This document shows positions 1 through 9,200 of a stretch of DNA of 64,000 nt, in pieces. The position numbers and the translations under genes are program-made. Below the pieces are notes generated by a model. The model had not been told where the DNA came from and did not search any database. It saw only the letters and a list, made by a program, of their open reading frames with translations. The stretch is from JAPHTQ01 sp050299175. GTDB taxonomy: Bacteria > Pseudomonadota > Gammaproteobacteria > Thiohalomonadales > Thiohalomonadaceae. The stretch is from the NCBI GenBank assembly GCA_050299175.1, contig JBNKVM010000030.1, positions 124,001-188,000 of the forward strand, in the 5' to 3' direction. Positions within the stretch are counted from its first letter, which is position 1, and the number at the start of each line of letters is the position of its first letter.

Positions 1-453
1 CCGGACCTGATGATTATTGAGGCCAACGAGCTCATCGGTAAACGTATCGCCACCCTGCCCTCGCCGGGACTCGGTGCAGTCCGCCTGCAGGAAATATTCT
101 CGAACCCGATGCGTCAACCGGAACTGGTGCAGGCCGAAGACGCTGATGATGCTGCTCGTAAGGTACTCTCCGGCAAGGCCGACGCAGCAATGATCCCCAC
201 TCGCCTGTTGAGCCTGTATCCGGCCTTGGTGCCCGTTGTGACCACCAAACCTGTACCGGCCCCTGCGATCTCCGTAGCACCAACGATTCGTCCCGAGGTT
301 CAGGCGAAGATCCGTCAGGCCATGGTGGAGGCAACCCGCACCGATCAGGGTAAAGCGATGCTCAAGGCAGTTAACCTGCCTGCCTTTGAGGCCGCCGATA
401 ACCGTCTCTACCACGGACAGGAGCAACTATTGGCCAATACCTGGGGCTACTGA
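1..453 (+). CDS. PhnD/SsuA-like ABC transporter periplasmic binding protein, 3' end only
   Basis: The gene is cut by the left edge; the frame is open from base 1 to the TGA at 451-453. The visible 150 residues have the look of the second lobe of a PhnD/phosphate-phosphonate type binding protein: a stretch on gaining and losing access to a site (ADAAMIPTRL), then APAISVAPTIRPEVQAKIR and a C-terminal helix region ending in LLANTWGY. Proteins of this family bind small anions or other solutes in the periplasm, but the ligand cannot be told from this fragment. It ends just before a strong terminator, so it is the last gene of its unit and unlinked to metK. The family call is by general resemblance. 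Confidence 0.55.
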   Translation, partial: PDLMIIEANELIGKRIATLPSPGLGAVRLQEIFSNPMRQPELVQAEDADDAARKVLSGKADAAMIPTRLLSLYPALVPVVTTKPVPAPAISVAPTIRPEVQAKIRQAMVEATRTDQGKAMLKAVNLPAFEAADNRLYHGQEQLLANTWGY

Positions 454-475
454 CCCTTCAGCACTCAAGGGGACA

Positions 476-516
476 CGCCGGGCCACCCGAAAGGGTGGTC
501 CGGCGTTTTCTTTTCC
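476..516 (+). terminator. Rho-independent terminator
   Basis: A 13-bp stem (476-488 with 493-505, one G-T pair) closes a GAAA tetraloop and is followed by TTTTCTTTTCC. It sits 22 bases after the stop of the binding-protein gene and before the metK promoter. Confidence 0.9.
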
Positions 517-552
517 AGGGATAATTTTTTCGGGAAATTTCCTCCACAAGCC

Positions 553-562
553 GCTACAATGC
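553..562 (+). promoter_or_regulatory. Probable metK promoter (-10 region)
   Basis: GCTACAATGCGC contains a near-consensus -10 hexamer, TACAAT (555-560), about 60 bases before the metK start. The same 12 bases recur upstream of pyrE at 35814-35825. No good -35 is visible at the usual spacing. No SAM riboswitch fold was recognised in the leader. Confidence 0.45.
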
Positions 563-617
563 GCGGTTTACACAAACACCTTGGCGCCGTGAAAGCCGCC
601 GTTAAGAGGGAAATAGC

Positions 618-1778
618 ATGTCGCACAAACATCTTTTTACTTCCGAATCCGTATCCGAAGGGCATCCGGACAAAATGGCCGACCAGATTTCGGACGCCAT
701 TCTCGACGCCATTCTGGCCAAAGATACCGAGGCCCGTGTCGCCTGTGAGACCCTGACCAAGACCGGTATGGTCGTCCTCGCCGGTGAGATCACCACTCAC
801 GCTGAGATCGATTACGAGGCCATCGTTCGCGAAGTGGTTAACGACATCGGCTACAACAGCTCGGAGATGGGATTCGATGGCGCTACCTGCGCGGTGCTGA
901 ATGCGCTGGGCAAGCAGTCGTCGGATATCGCCATGGGGGTTGACCGTGAAGAGAAGGAAAATCAGGGTGCAGGTGATCAGGGCCTGATGTTTGGCTATGC
1001 CAGCAATGAAACTGACGTGCTAATGCCTGCACCGATCACCTATGCCCACCGCCTAGTACGCCGTCAGGCCGAGGTGCGCAAGAGTGGCGAATTGCCGTGG
1101 CTTCGTCCCGATGCCAAGAGTCAGGTCACCTTCCGCTATAACGGCCACAAGCCTGTCGGCATCGACGCGGTGGTTCTCTCCACCCAGCACTCACCGGAGA
1201 TCAGTCAGGATAAACTGCGTGACGCGGTAATGGATCTGATCATCAAGCCGGTGCTACCGGAAGAGTGGATCGACAGCAATACCCAGTTCCATATCAACCC
1301 CACCGGCCAATTCATCATCGGCGGCCCGGTAGGCGACGCAGGCCTGACTGGACGTAAGATTATCGTCGACACCTATGGCGGCATGGCTCGCCATGGCGGT
1401 GGTGCCTTCTCCGGCAAGGACCCGTCCAAGGTAGACCGCTCCGCCGCATACGCTGGTCGTTATGTCGCCAAGAACATCGTTGCTGCCGATCTGGCCGAAC
1501 GTTGCGAGATTCAGGTCTCCTACGCCATCGGTGTCGCCGAGCCGACCTCAATCAGCGTCAACACCTTCGGCACCGCCAACATCGCCGAAGAGAGCATTGT
1601 CGAACTGGTACGTGCCCACTTTGATCTGCGCCCCTACGGCATCACCACCATGCTGGATCTGCTCAAGCCGATATATCGCGACACGGCTTCATACGGCCAC
1701 TTCGGTCGCGAAGATCTGGACCTGCCGTGGGAACGCACCGATAAAGCTGAGATGTTACGTAAAGAAGCTAAACTGTAA
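618..1778 (+). CDS. metK: S-adenosylmethionine synthetase (methionine adenosyltransferase)
   Basis: Makes S-adenosylmethionine from methionine and ATP in the cytoplasm, the entry step of the methyl cycle continued by ahcY and metF downstream. The 386-residue length is normal. Visible family signatures are the N-terminal SEGHPDKMADQISDA (about residues 13-27), the central GAGDQGLMFGYA (about 117-128), and the glycine-rich phosphate loop GGGAFSGKDPSKVDRSAAY (about 259-277). The ATG follows an AAGAGGGAA ribosome site at 605-613. It is separated from the upstream gene by a terminator and from ahcY by a riboswitch-bearing leader, so metK and ahcY can be controlled separately. Confidence 0.98.
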   Translation: MSHKHLFTSESVSEGHPDKMADQISDAILDAILAKDTEARVACETLTKTGMVVLAGEITTHAEIDYEAIVREVVNDIGYNSSEMGFDGATCAVLNALGKQSSDIAMGVDREEKENQGAGDQGLMFGYASNETDVLMPAPITYAHRLVRRQAEVRKSGELPWLRPDAKSQVTFRYNGHKPVGIDAVVLSTQHSPEISQDKLRDAVMDLIIKPVLPEEWIDSNTQFHINPTGQFIIGGPVGDAGLTGRKIIVDTYGGMARHGGGAFSGKDPSKVDRSAAYAGRYVAKNIVAADLAERCEIQVSYAIGVAEPTSISVNTFGTANIAEESIVELVRAHFDLRPYGITTMLDLLKPIYRDTASYGHFGREDLDLPWERTDKAEMLRKEAKL

Positions 1779-1790
1779 GACCACTTCCCT

Positions 1791-1812
1791 GCCGCCCGCT
1801 TTGCCGGGCGGC
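1791..1812 (+). terminator. Possible weak terminator or leader hairpin after metK
   Basis: GCCGCCCG (1791-1798) pairs perfectly with CGGGCGGC (1805-1812) around a 6-base loop, 12 bases after the metK stop. Only a short pyrimidine run (CATCTTCT) follows, so it may be leaky or may simply insulate the riboswitch that follows. Confidence 0.4.
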
Positions 1813-1820
1813 CATCTTCT

Positions 1821-1886
1821 CGAGGAGCGTTGCGACAGGGTTCTCCTGCCAGGCTCGGGAAAGATGTATCGATCAACGACGCTCCC
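1821..1886 (+). promoter_or_regulatory. S-adenosylhomocysteine (SAH) riboswitch
   Basis: The leader of ahcY carries the hallmarks of the SAH riboswitch (ahcY motif, Rfam RF01057 from memory): GAGGAGCGTTGCGAC at its 5' end, the conserved GCCAGGCTCGG in the middle (1848-1858), and CAACGACGCTCC at the 3' end closing P1 (GGAGCG 1824-1829 with CGCTCC 1880-1885). The ahcY ribosome site AGGAGAGAG starts about 10 bases later. The class is known to turn on ahcY when SAH accumulates. Confidence 0.92.
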
Positions 1887-1905
1887 AAAAAACTAGGAGA
1901 GAGAA

Positions 1906-3315
1906 ATGGACGCTGCGTTCAAAGACTTTAAAGTCGCCGATATCTCCCTGGCCGATTGGGGCCGTAAGGAGATCGCCATTGCCGAGACCGAAATGCCGGG
2001 CCTGATGGCTCTGCGCGAGGAGTTCGGTGCCACTAAACCGCTCAAGGGTGCCCGCATCATGGGTTCCCTGCACATGACCATTCAGACTGCAGTACTGATC
2101 GAGACCCTGGTCGAGTTGGGTGCCGAAGTACGCTGGGTATCGTGCAACATCTTTTCCACCCAGGATCACGCCGCTGCTGCGATCGCCGCCGAAGGCATCC
2201 CGGTCTATGCCTGGAAAGGCGAGACCATCGAAGAGTACTGGTGGTGCACCGAGCAGGCCTTCACCTGGCCGGACGGCAAAGGTCCTAACATGATCCTCGA
2301 CGACGGCGGCGACGCAACCCTGCTGCTGCACAAAGGTGTTGAGTTCGAAAAGGCCGGCGCGGTACCTGCCGCGAAAGAGGGCGACAATGAGGAGTGGGTG
2401 GCCATCCTCGACGTACTCAAGCGCAACCTGGAGAAAAATCCGGGTATATGGACAGAAATGGCCAAGAACATCCGTGGCGTCACAGAAGAGACTACCACTG
2501 GTGTACACCGTCTCTACCATATGGAAAAAGATGGCTCACTGCTGTTCCCGGCGATGAACGTCAACGACTCGGTCACCAAGTCCAAGTTCGATAACCTTTA
2601 CGGCTGCCGCGAATCATTGCTCGACGGCATCAAGCGTGCTACCGACGTCATGGTTGCAGGTAAGATCGCCGTGGTGCTGGGTTACGGCGATGTAGGTAAG
2701 GGCTGTGCCCAAGCGTTCCGTGGCATGGGTGCCACCGTGATGATCACCGAAATCGATCCCATCTGCGCACTACAGGCAGCGATGGGAGGCTACCGCGTAG
2801 TCACCATGGATGAGGCGTGCAAGTACGGCGATATCTTCGTTACCACCACCGGCAACGTGAACGTTATCGATCACGATCACATGGTGGCAATGAAAGACGA
2901 GGCCATCGTCTGCAACATCGGCCACTTCGACTCAGAGATCAACATCGCTTCCCTGCGCAAATACACCTGGGAGAACATCAAGCCGCAGGTCGATCATGTG
3001 ATCTTCCCAGACGGTAAGAAAATCATCGTTCTTGCTGAAGGGCGTCTGGTGAACCTGGGCTGTGCCACCGGCCACCCCAGCTTCGTCATGTCTGCCTCCT
3101 TCACCAATCAGGTACTGGCGCAGATCGAGTTCTTCACCAAAGGTGATCAGTACGAAAACAAAGTCTACGTCCTGCCCAAGTTCCTCGACGAAAAGGTCGC
3201 CCGTCTGCACCTGCAGAAGATCGGTGCCGGTCTGACCAGGTTAACTTCTGAACAGGCTGACTACATCGACGTACCGGTTGATGGCCCGTACAAACCGGAC
3301 CACTATCGTTATTAA
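1906..3315 (+). CDS. ahcY: Adenosylhomocysteinase (SAH hydrolase)
   Basis: Splits S-adenosylhomocysteine, the by-product of all SAM methylations, into adenosine and homocysteine, using bound NAD. The 469-residue length fits the bacterial form, which has an extra insertion relative to the shorter eukaryotic enzyme. The NAD-binding GYGDVGKGCAQ lies near residue 260. The conserved substrate-site stretch NVNDSVTKSKFDNLYGCRES comes before it and the C-terminal signature KPDHYRY is intact. The ATG has an AGGAGAGAG ribosome site. It sits directly behind the SAH riboswitch and ahead of metF, so homocysteine it produces can be remethylated with methyl-THF made by the next gene. Confidence 0.98.
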   Translation: MDAAFKDFKVADISLADWGRKEIAIAETEMPGLMALREEFGATKPLKGARIMGSLHMTIQTAVLIETLVELGAEVRWVSCNIFSTQDHAAAAIAAEGIPVYAWKGETIEEYWWCTEQAFTWPDGKGPNMILDDGGDATLLLHKGVEFEKAGAVPAAKEGDNEEWVAILDVLKRNLEKNPGIWTEMAKNIRGVTEETTTGVHRLYHMEKDGSLLFPAMNVNDSVTKSKFDNLYGCRESLLDGIKRATDVMVAGKIAVVLGYGDVGKGCAQAFRGMGATVMITEIDPICALQAAMGGYRVVTMDEACKYGDIFVTTTGNVNVIDHDHMVAMKDEAIVCNIGHFDSEINIASLRKYTWENIKPQVDHVIFPDGKKIIVLAEGRLVNLGCATGHPSFVMSASFTNQVLAQIEFFTKGDQYENKVYVLPKFLDEKVARLHLQKIGAGLTRLTSEQADYIDVPVDGPYKPDHYRY

Positions 3316-3328
3316 AAGAAACTGATCG

Positions 3329-3377
3329 TGGAGTAGCTGAAAAAATACTGTATTCATACAGGACTTCAGCTACTCCA
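3329..3377 (+). promoter_or_regulatory. Nested hairpins in the ahcY-metF gap
   Basis: A perfect 13-bp stem (TGGAGTAGCTGAA 3329-3341 with TTCAGCTACTCCA 3365-3377) encloses a second perfect 6-bp hairpin (CTGTAT/ATACAG, 3348-3361). There is no T-run behind it, so it is not a standard terminator. It ends about 20 bases before the metF ribosome site GAGGAGA. An RNA processing site, mRNA stabiliser or control element is possible. Confidence 0.6.
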
Positions 3378-3408
3378 TGGTCAATTCTTCTCATCTGAGG
3401 AGATAGTG

Positions 3409-4263
3409 ATGGAATCACAGAAACAATTTCCACAACAGTTCAGTTTCGAATTCTTTCCGCCAAAATCCGATGAAGGTGCCGAGAAGCTGCGCACCTGTCG
3501 CGATGAACTGGCAAAGCTCGGGCCGAAGTATGTTTCAGTCACCTTTGGTGCCGGCGGTTCGACCCAGGCGGGGACTGTCGACACGATCCGTGAGATGCTC
3601 GCAGCCGGTCTTGATGCCGCACCACACCTCTCCTGCATCGGCAGTACTAAAGAAAGCATCAGTAACCTGTTACAGCAATACATTGAAATGGGTGTAAAGC
3701 GCATTGTCGCCCTGCGTGGTGACATGCCCTCGGGTATGCGCGAGGCTGGCGAATTCCTCTATGCCAATGAGCTGGTGGAGTTTATTCGTAACGAAACGGG
3801 TGAACATTTCCATGTTGAAGTCGCTGCCTATCCGGAATTTCACCCACAGGCAGAGAATGCCGCAGCGGATCTGGATAATTTCGCTAATAAAGTGGCGGCT
3901 GGTGCAAACAGCGCAATCACCCAGTACTTTTACAATCTTGATGCCTATCTGCGTTTCGTTGAAGAGTGTGAAAAACGCAACGTCGATATTCCTATCGTGC
4001 CTGGCATCATGCCGATCACCAACATCAAGCAACTGGCCCGTTTTTCGTCTATGTGCGGCGCCGAAATCCCTCGCTGGCTGAAATTACGACTGGAGGCCTA
4101 CGGTGAAGATATACGCTCACTCAAAGCCTTCGGCCTTGAAGTGACAACAGAACTCTGCCGTCGCCTACTGGAAGCCGGTGCACCTGGACTGCATTTCTAC
4201 AGCATGAATCAGGTGGAACCGACCCGTATCATCTGGACCAATCTGGGCCTCAAGGGCGCATAA
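3409..4263 (+). CDS. metF: 5,10-methylenetetrahydrofolate reductase
   Basis: Reduces methylene-THF to methyl-THF, the methyl donor for rebuilding methionine from homocysteine. The 284-residue protein is a typical bacterial MetF FAD-dependent TIM barrel. FEFFPPKSDEGAEKL near the N-terminus carries the conserved catalytic-region EFFPPK, and RIVALRGDMP (about 100-109) is the usual strand-4 loop. I chose ATG 3409 because it lies five bases behind GAGGAGA; an in-frame GTG at 3406 is only two bases behind it. The gene completes the metK-ahcY-metF methyl-cycle group and lies behind an unusual nested hairpin. Confidence 0.96.
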   Translation: MESQKQFPQQFSFEFFPPKSDEGAEKLRTCRDELAKLGPKYVSVTFGAGGSTQAGTVDTIREMLAAGLDAAPHLSCIGSTKESISNLLQQYIEMGVKRIVALRGDMPSGMREAGEFLYANELVEFIRNETGEHFHVEVAAYPEFHPQAENAAADLDNFANKVAAGANSAITQYFYNLDAYLRFVEECEKRNVDIPIVPGIMPITNIKQLARFSSMCGAEIPRWLKLRLEAYGEDIRSLKAFGLEVTTELCRRLLEAGAPGLHFYSMNQVEPTRIIWTNLGLKGA

Positions 4264-4270
4264 CGGTACC

Positions 4271-4999
4271 ATGCGCGTCCCGCGTATCTTCCATCCGCAA
4301 CCCCTGACCGCAAACAGTCAGTTGGTACTGGATGATAACGCGGCACGTCATGTTGCCAAGGTGCTACGTCTGGGCAACGGCGCCGAACTCATTCTGTTTG
4401 ATGGTCATGGCGGCGAGTATCCCGCCACGATTCTAGAGGCAGGCAAACGCCAGCTTCTGGTCGAACTGGCGACAAAGCAAAATGTCGACATCGAATCACC
4501 GCTGCAGGTCACTTTAGCCCAGGGCGTATCGAAGGGTGATCGCATGGACTACACCATCCAGAAAGCGGTGGAACTGGGTGTCAGTCGCATTGCCCCACTC
4601 GACACTGAACGCTCAGTGGTCAACCTGAAAGGGGAACGGCTGGATAAAAAAATGAACCACTGGCACGGCGTTATCATCAGTACCTGTGAACAATGTGGGC
4701 GCAACACCGTGCCCGAACTACTGCCGCTACAGAGCTTTGATCGCTGGTTAAAAAACGATCTTCAGGGAAGAGGATTGCTATTGGATCATCGTGCAGAATT
4801 AACAGTGGATTCAATTCCAGAGATTAGCGCGATCACGCTTCTGATCGGACCCGAAGGAGGACTGTCAGAACAGGAACGGGAACGGGCCTTTGCCGTCGGC
4901 TACCAGGGGATGCGACTCGGGCCGCGCGTACTACGTACCGAGACGGCTGCCCTTACAGCATTGGCAGCACTGCAATCCCGTTGGGGTGACCTGCGTTAA
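4271..4999 (+). CDS. rsmE: 16S rRNA (uracil-1498-N3) methyltransferase
   Basis: A SAM-dependent enzyme that methylates N3 of U1498 in the decoding region of 16S rRNA. The 242-residue protein has the RsmE arrangement: an N-terminal PUA-like domain (RIFHPQPL at the start) and a C-terminal SPOUT domain. The knot motifs are GPEGGLSEQERERA (about 194-207) and LGPRVLRTETAALTAL (about 216-231). It starts seven bases after metF and is probably cotranscribed with it. It consumes the SAM made by the neighbouring pathway, though a functional link beyond linkage is not shown. Confidence 0.95.
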   Translation: MRVPRIFHPQPLTANSQLVLDDNAARHVAKVLRLGNGAELILFDGHGGEYPATILEAGKRQLLVELATKQNVDIESPLQVTLAQGVSKGDRMDYTIQKAVELGVSRIAPLDTERSVVNLKGERLDKKMNHWHGVIISTCEQCGRNTVPELLPLQSFDRWLKNDLQGRGLLLDHRAELTVDSIPEISAITLLIGPEGGLSEQERERAFAVGYQGMRLGPRVLRTETAALTALAALQSRWGDLR

Positions 5000-5005
5000 C
5001 CTCGC

Positions 5006-5704
5006 TTATTTCAGACTGGTAATGTAATTAGCCAGGCTATCGATATCATCATCCGTTAAAAAGACAGTAACCTGTTCCATGTTAGTGTTGGTGCGCTTGA
5101 TGTCGTACTCGTCTGCGGTCTTGGTGGCAATAGCCCGGAAGCGTTTCAGGGTCATCTTCACATATTCGATTCGCTGACCAGCAAGTCTGGCATAGCCTTC
5201 TTCACCCTTACCGTTTTCACCGTGGCAACGAAAGCACACACTCTTGTAAATCGTCCGCCCTTTTTCGGCCAGCGCTCTATCATACGGCTGAGGTTTAACC
5301 GCCCGTGAATTGTAGTAGATTGCTAAATTTACCTTATCTTTGAAGGTAAAGGCTTTTGCCAGTGTTTGCATAACAAAATTCTTGCGATCACCGGTCATGA
5401 ACTTGTCGAACTGCTCGATAATGTAGGCTGGGTTCTGCCCCGCCAAATTGGGAATATCGCCCTGGACACTGTTCCCATCAACACCGTGACAGTTACTACA
5501 AAGCACGGTACGCTCCTTGCCCGCGGCAATCGCTGCCTGGCGCATCTCCTCATTGTGGATTTCCTTTTCGATTTCAGCCATCAAGCGATCACGTTCGCTG
5601 AATTGACCACCATTCTCGGCTGCCTGCAATGTCGACGCGGCGAGCAACAGGAGACCCGAACAGCCAGCAATGGCAACACGCGCAATAACCATTTTCTTTA
5701 ACAC
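5006..5704 (-). CDS. Diheme c-type cytochrome (c4/c553-like), periplasmic
   Basis: An exported electron-transfer protein with two covalent hemes: CSNCH (C69, C72, H73) and CFRCH (C157, C160, H161), each followed by an approximately 80-residue class I domain. The N-terminus is a clear signal peptide (GCSGLLLLAASTLQA). The frame stays open upstream to 5803 but that overlaps chpC. The GTG at 5704 has a GGGGGG ribosome site 7 bases ahead and gives a sensible signal peptide (233 aa); ATG at 5692 is the alternative. It starts 19 bases after chpC and may be read from the pil-chp operon. Its redox partner cannot be inferred. Confidence 0.88.
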   Translation of the reverse strand: MLKKMVIARVAIAGCSGLLLLAASTLQAAENGGQFSERDRLMAEIEKEIHNEEMRQAAIAAGKERTVLCSNCHGVDGNSVQGDIPNLAGQNPAYIIEQFDKFMTGDRKNFVMQTLAKAFTFKDKVNLAIYYNSRAVKPQPYDRALAEKGRTIYKSVCFRCHGENGKGEEGYARLAGQRIEYVKMTLKRFRAIATKTADEYDIKRTNTNMEQVTVFLTDDDIDSLANYITSLK

Positions 5705-5723
5705 AACATTACCCCCCAATCTG

Positions 5724-6236
5724 CTAACTGTCGGTGGCAATCCCGAGATGCACCAGCATCTTCTCCAGGATTTCCATGTTCGGCACGAGCACGCTTTCCT
5801 CATTCAGTCGTAAGTGTGCAAGTACTGCAGGCTCGGCCTGATTGCTTTTGCCATCATGCTCAAGCATTTCATTCTTTACCATCACCAGGTGCGGAATCCC
5901 CTGCACCTCCAGTGCGATAAACGGAATATGCGAATTCGGGTTTATCGTGTTACATACCACGTAACGTCGCCCCTCATTCAGTAGCGCGGTCTGCCGCCCG
6001 ATCAGGCGTTCGAACGAAATCACAGGCAGATTACGTCCCCGCCATGCCAGCATACCGGTCAACCAGTCGGGCATCTGACCCGCCGCCTCTGACGACCTGT
6101 AGTCGATAACTTCAGCGACCAGGGTATTAGGCACCAGCAGCGAGACATTGTTAAGCGGTAATACCAGACAGCGCACAACCAGATCATTGACCTGTTCTGC
6201 GGTAATCTTATTGTCTGCTGCCTGTGCCATCGCCAT
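5724..6236 (-). CDS. chpC: ChpC-like CheW-domain adaptor
   Basis: A 170-residue single CheW-domain protein. It opens with a short polar tail, then the CheW beta-barrel signatures LPLNNVSLLVPNTLVAEVI, TGMLAWRGRNLPVISFERL and the C-terminal EESVLVPNMEILEKML. In Pseudomonas, ChpC is a second adaptor feeding additional chemoreceptors into ChpA for type IV pilus twitching. It follows chpA with a 20-base gap on the same strand. Two starts are possible (6236 or the ATG two codons on). The name rests on domain type and position after chpA. Confidence 0.85.
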   Translation of the reverse strand: MAMAQAADNKITAEQVNDLVVRCLVLPLNNVSLLVPNTLVAEVIDYRSSEAAGQMPDWLTGMLAWRGRNLPVISFERLIGRQTALLNEGRRYVVCNTINPNSHIPFIALEVQGIPHLVMVKNEMLEHDGKSNQAEPAVLAHLRLNEESVLVPNMEILEKMLVHLGIATDS

Positions 6237-6256
6237 TCAATTCCACTTTAGCCTGT

Positions 6257-9200
6257 TCAGGATTTGCCTGTCAGGCTTTCAATATTCTCTAACAGATCCA
6301 CCTCGGTATAAGGTTTACCCATATAGCGGTTAACGCCTATATCCATCGCCCGCTGACGGTGCTTATCACCAGTACGTGATGTGATCATGATAATCGGGAT
6401 ATCGCGGAAGCGATCCGAGTTGCGCATATGGGTGGCCAGTTCGAAACCATCCATACGCGGCATCTCAATATCCAGCAACATGACATCCGGAATATACTCC
6501 TCCAGCATCGCCAGGGCATCGACGCCATCGCGTGCGGCAACACAGCGCATGTTATGCCGTTTCAGCAGGCGTTCTGTAACCTTGCGCACAGTAATGGAGT
6601 CATCCACCACCATAATAAGCGGTTCCTTGGTCTCCGTCGCAACTTCCGCAACCGTGACCGCCGCGCCCCGGCTCTTGTGCGCCACACCGCGGCGAATCAA
6701 CGACGGCATGTCGATAATCAGTGCCACACTACCGTCAGCAAGAATAGTGGCCCCGGCAATGTCCTGCAATGCGCTTAGCTGGGTACCCAGCGACTTAATC
6801 ACGATCTCGCGACTACCCAGCAGGTGATCGACCGCAAAGGCAATACGATGCTGGCCACTACGTGCCATCAACAGCGGTTGCCGTGGCAATTCCTTGTTGA
6901 TGATACCCTGACCGATGCCCAGCACGTTGGTCAAATGCATCAGGTCGTACTCTTCACCCACCCAGGTAAGGGTCGGTTCATCGCTGGTCAATAATCGCTC
7001 CAGTTCGCCCGTCTCCATCCGTTCGATACCGCTAACACTAAGCAGTGGGACAGCATAGGTGTCTTCGCCTACATGGACCAGCAGCGCACGACTGACCGAC
7101 AGGGTCAGCGGGATACGCATGGTAAAGACAGCGCCTTTGCCCGGCGTACTATCAATCTCCAGTACGCCACCGAGCTGTTTAATCTCGCTATTAACCACGT
7201 CCATGCCCACGCCGCGGCCTGCGATCTGGCTCAGCGACTGCGCAGTAGAAAAACCGGACTCAAGAATAAAACGCAGCACCTCTTTATCAGTGAGGACTGC
7301 ATCTTCGGCCATCATGCCGCGAGCGACCGCCTTCTTGCGCACTGCATCAGCATCAATACCGGCACCATCGTCGCTGACCTGGATGACAATCTCGGAACCT
7401 TCACGTGCCAAAGCGATGGTGATGTTGCCCTCTTCGGGCTTGTCCGCTTTCTTTCGTCCCTTGGCATCTTCAATACCGTGGGCAATAGAGTTACGAATCA
7501 TATGCTCCAGCGGCGCCATCATCCGCTCAACCACATTACGATCCATTTCCACGTCGGCGCCTTCGAACTTGAGCGAAACACGCTTACCCAACTCCGATGC
7601 CGTCTGCCGTACAATTCGACGCAGACGCGGTGCATTGTCAACCAGTGGCACCATGCGGGTGTGCATCAGGTTTTCCTGCAGTTCGGTATTGACCCGCGAC
7701 TGCTGCAAAAGCAGGGTTTCACTCTCACGCACCAGACCGGTGAGCATATCCTCGATACTCAACAGGTCATTAAGACTCTCGGACATGGAGCGTGAAAGTT
7801 GTTGCATGTGCGTAAAGCGGTCAAGCTCCAGCGGATCGAAATCCTCCTGGGTCTTCATCGCCTCTTCACGCCGCGATTCGATCTGCGCCTCGTTTTCAAT
7901 CTCGAACTGGCGCACCTGATCGTGCAAACGTTCTACGGTGCGGTCCATTTCGCCGATATTCGAGCGGAAGGAACCAATCTGTTGTTCCACCCGCGAGCGG
8001 TAGATACTTACCTCACCGGCATAGTTAACCAGATTGTCCAGAAGGTCGGAGCGTACACGCACCATTTCATGCTGGATACGCGGCGCCTGACGCTTGTCGG
8101 CACCCTCCTCAGCAACGGTGACGCGTTTCCACTTAACTTCATCTTCGACGGATTCCTGCTCGGCTGCCAGTGCGCTACTGGTCGCTTCTTCGGTCGCTGC
8201 GATATCACCCGCTTCCAGTGTCTCTTCTGCCAGACTACGGGTGATCAGCTCATCGACTTCCATGATGAGGCTACCATCATCATCTATCGCCAAACCCTGG
8301 TGATGTTGCAGGGCCATGCGGCGCATGAGCTCGAGGACGCGATTGATAATATCGCTGGCCTGTTTCGAAGCGGGAACATGTCCGTCCATAATCGAAGCCA
8401 GTAGACGCTCTAACGTCCCAGCCACGCTCATCAATTCTTCAGGCGGCGTCTCGTTACACAGTGTGACCAACGCCATCGCGCTGCGGTACAACTCGTCAAA
8501 GGCAGCACGATCATCAATATCACGCAGCCAGTTACCGTGACTCAACTCAACCTCGGTAATGGCCAACTCCAGTGCCGAATCGATTCCGCTATCGGCGGCA
8601 ACACCTACTGCCTGCTCTTCCGTAGTGCTCTCATCGATCTCTACTTCCAGCGCACTACTATCCACATCCGTCACACCATCCTGTGACAGCACGGCAACTT
8701 TTTCGATCAAATCATCCGCGGGGGTAACCGTCTGGTGCTTGCGAACCTGATCCAACATGGTGACCAGTCGGTCATGAGAGAGCTGCAACAGATCCATCAT
8801 CTCTGGCGTACGCTGCAACTGTCCATCGACTACCGCCTCGAAAGTCGACTCAAGACTGTGGCTAAGATCACCAATGGGCAAAATGCCCGCCATGCGCGCG
8901 CCACCCTTCAGGGTATGCAGTTGACGCTGCAGACTCTCCACCAGGCCCTGGTCATCGGGGTTTTCCACCCACGCCTGCAAAGTCTCTTCACTGCTGTCGA
9001 GAATGTCGGAACCTTCCTCGAGGAATATCTCCAATAACTCCGGATCATATTCTTCCTCGACCGTTTCAGCTTTAGGTGTCTCTTTGGGGGCAAAAGCTTC
9101 ATCCAGTTGCCAGTCGCCCAGGTCGATGCCTTCCAGTGAATCAAGGGTAATCGCTTCGTCTGTCGGAGCGGCGGGGTGTTCCTCAACTTCGGGCATCGCC

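Noticed and set aside
517..617. Possible SAM riboswitch in the metK leader
   Set aside because: I could not find the conserved core of SAM-I, SAM-II or SAM-IV classes in the 100-base leader.
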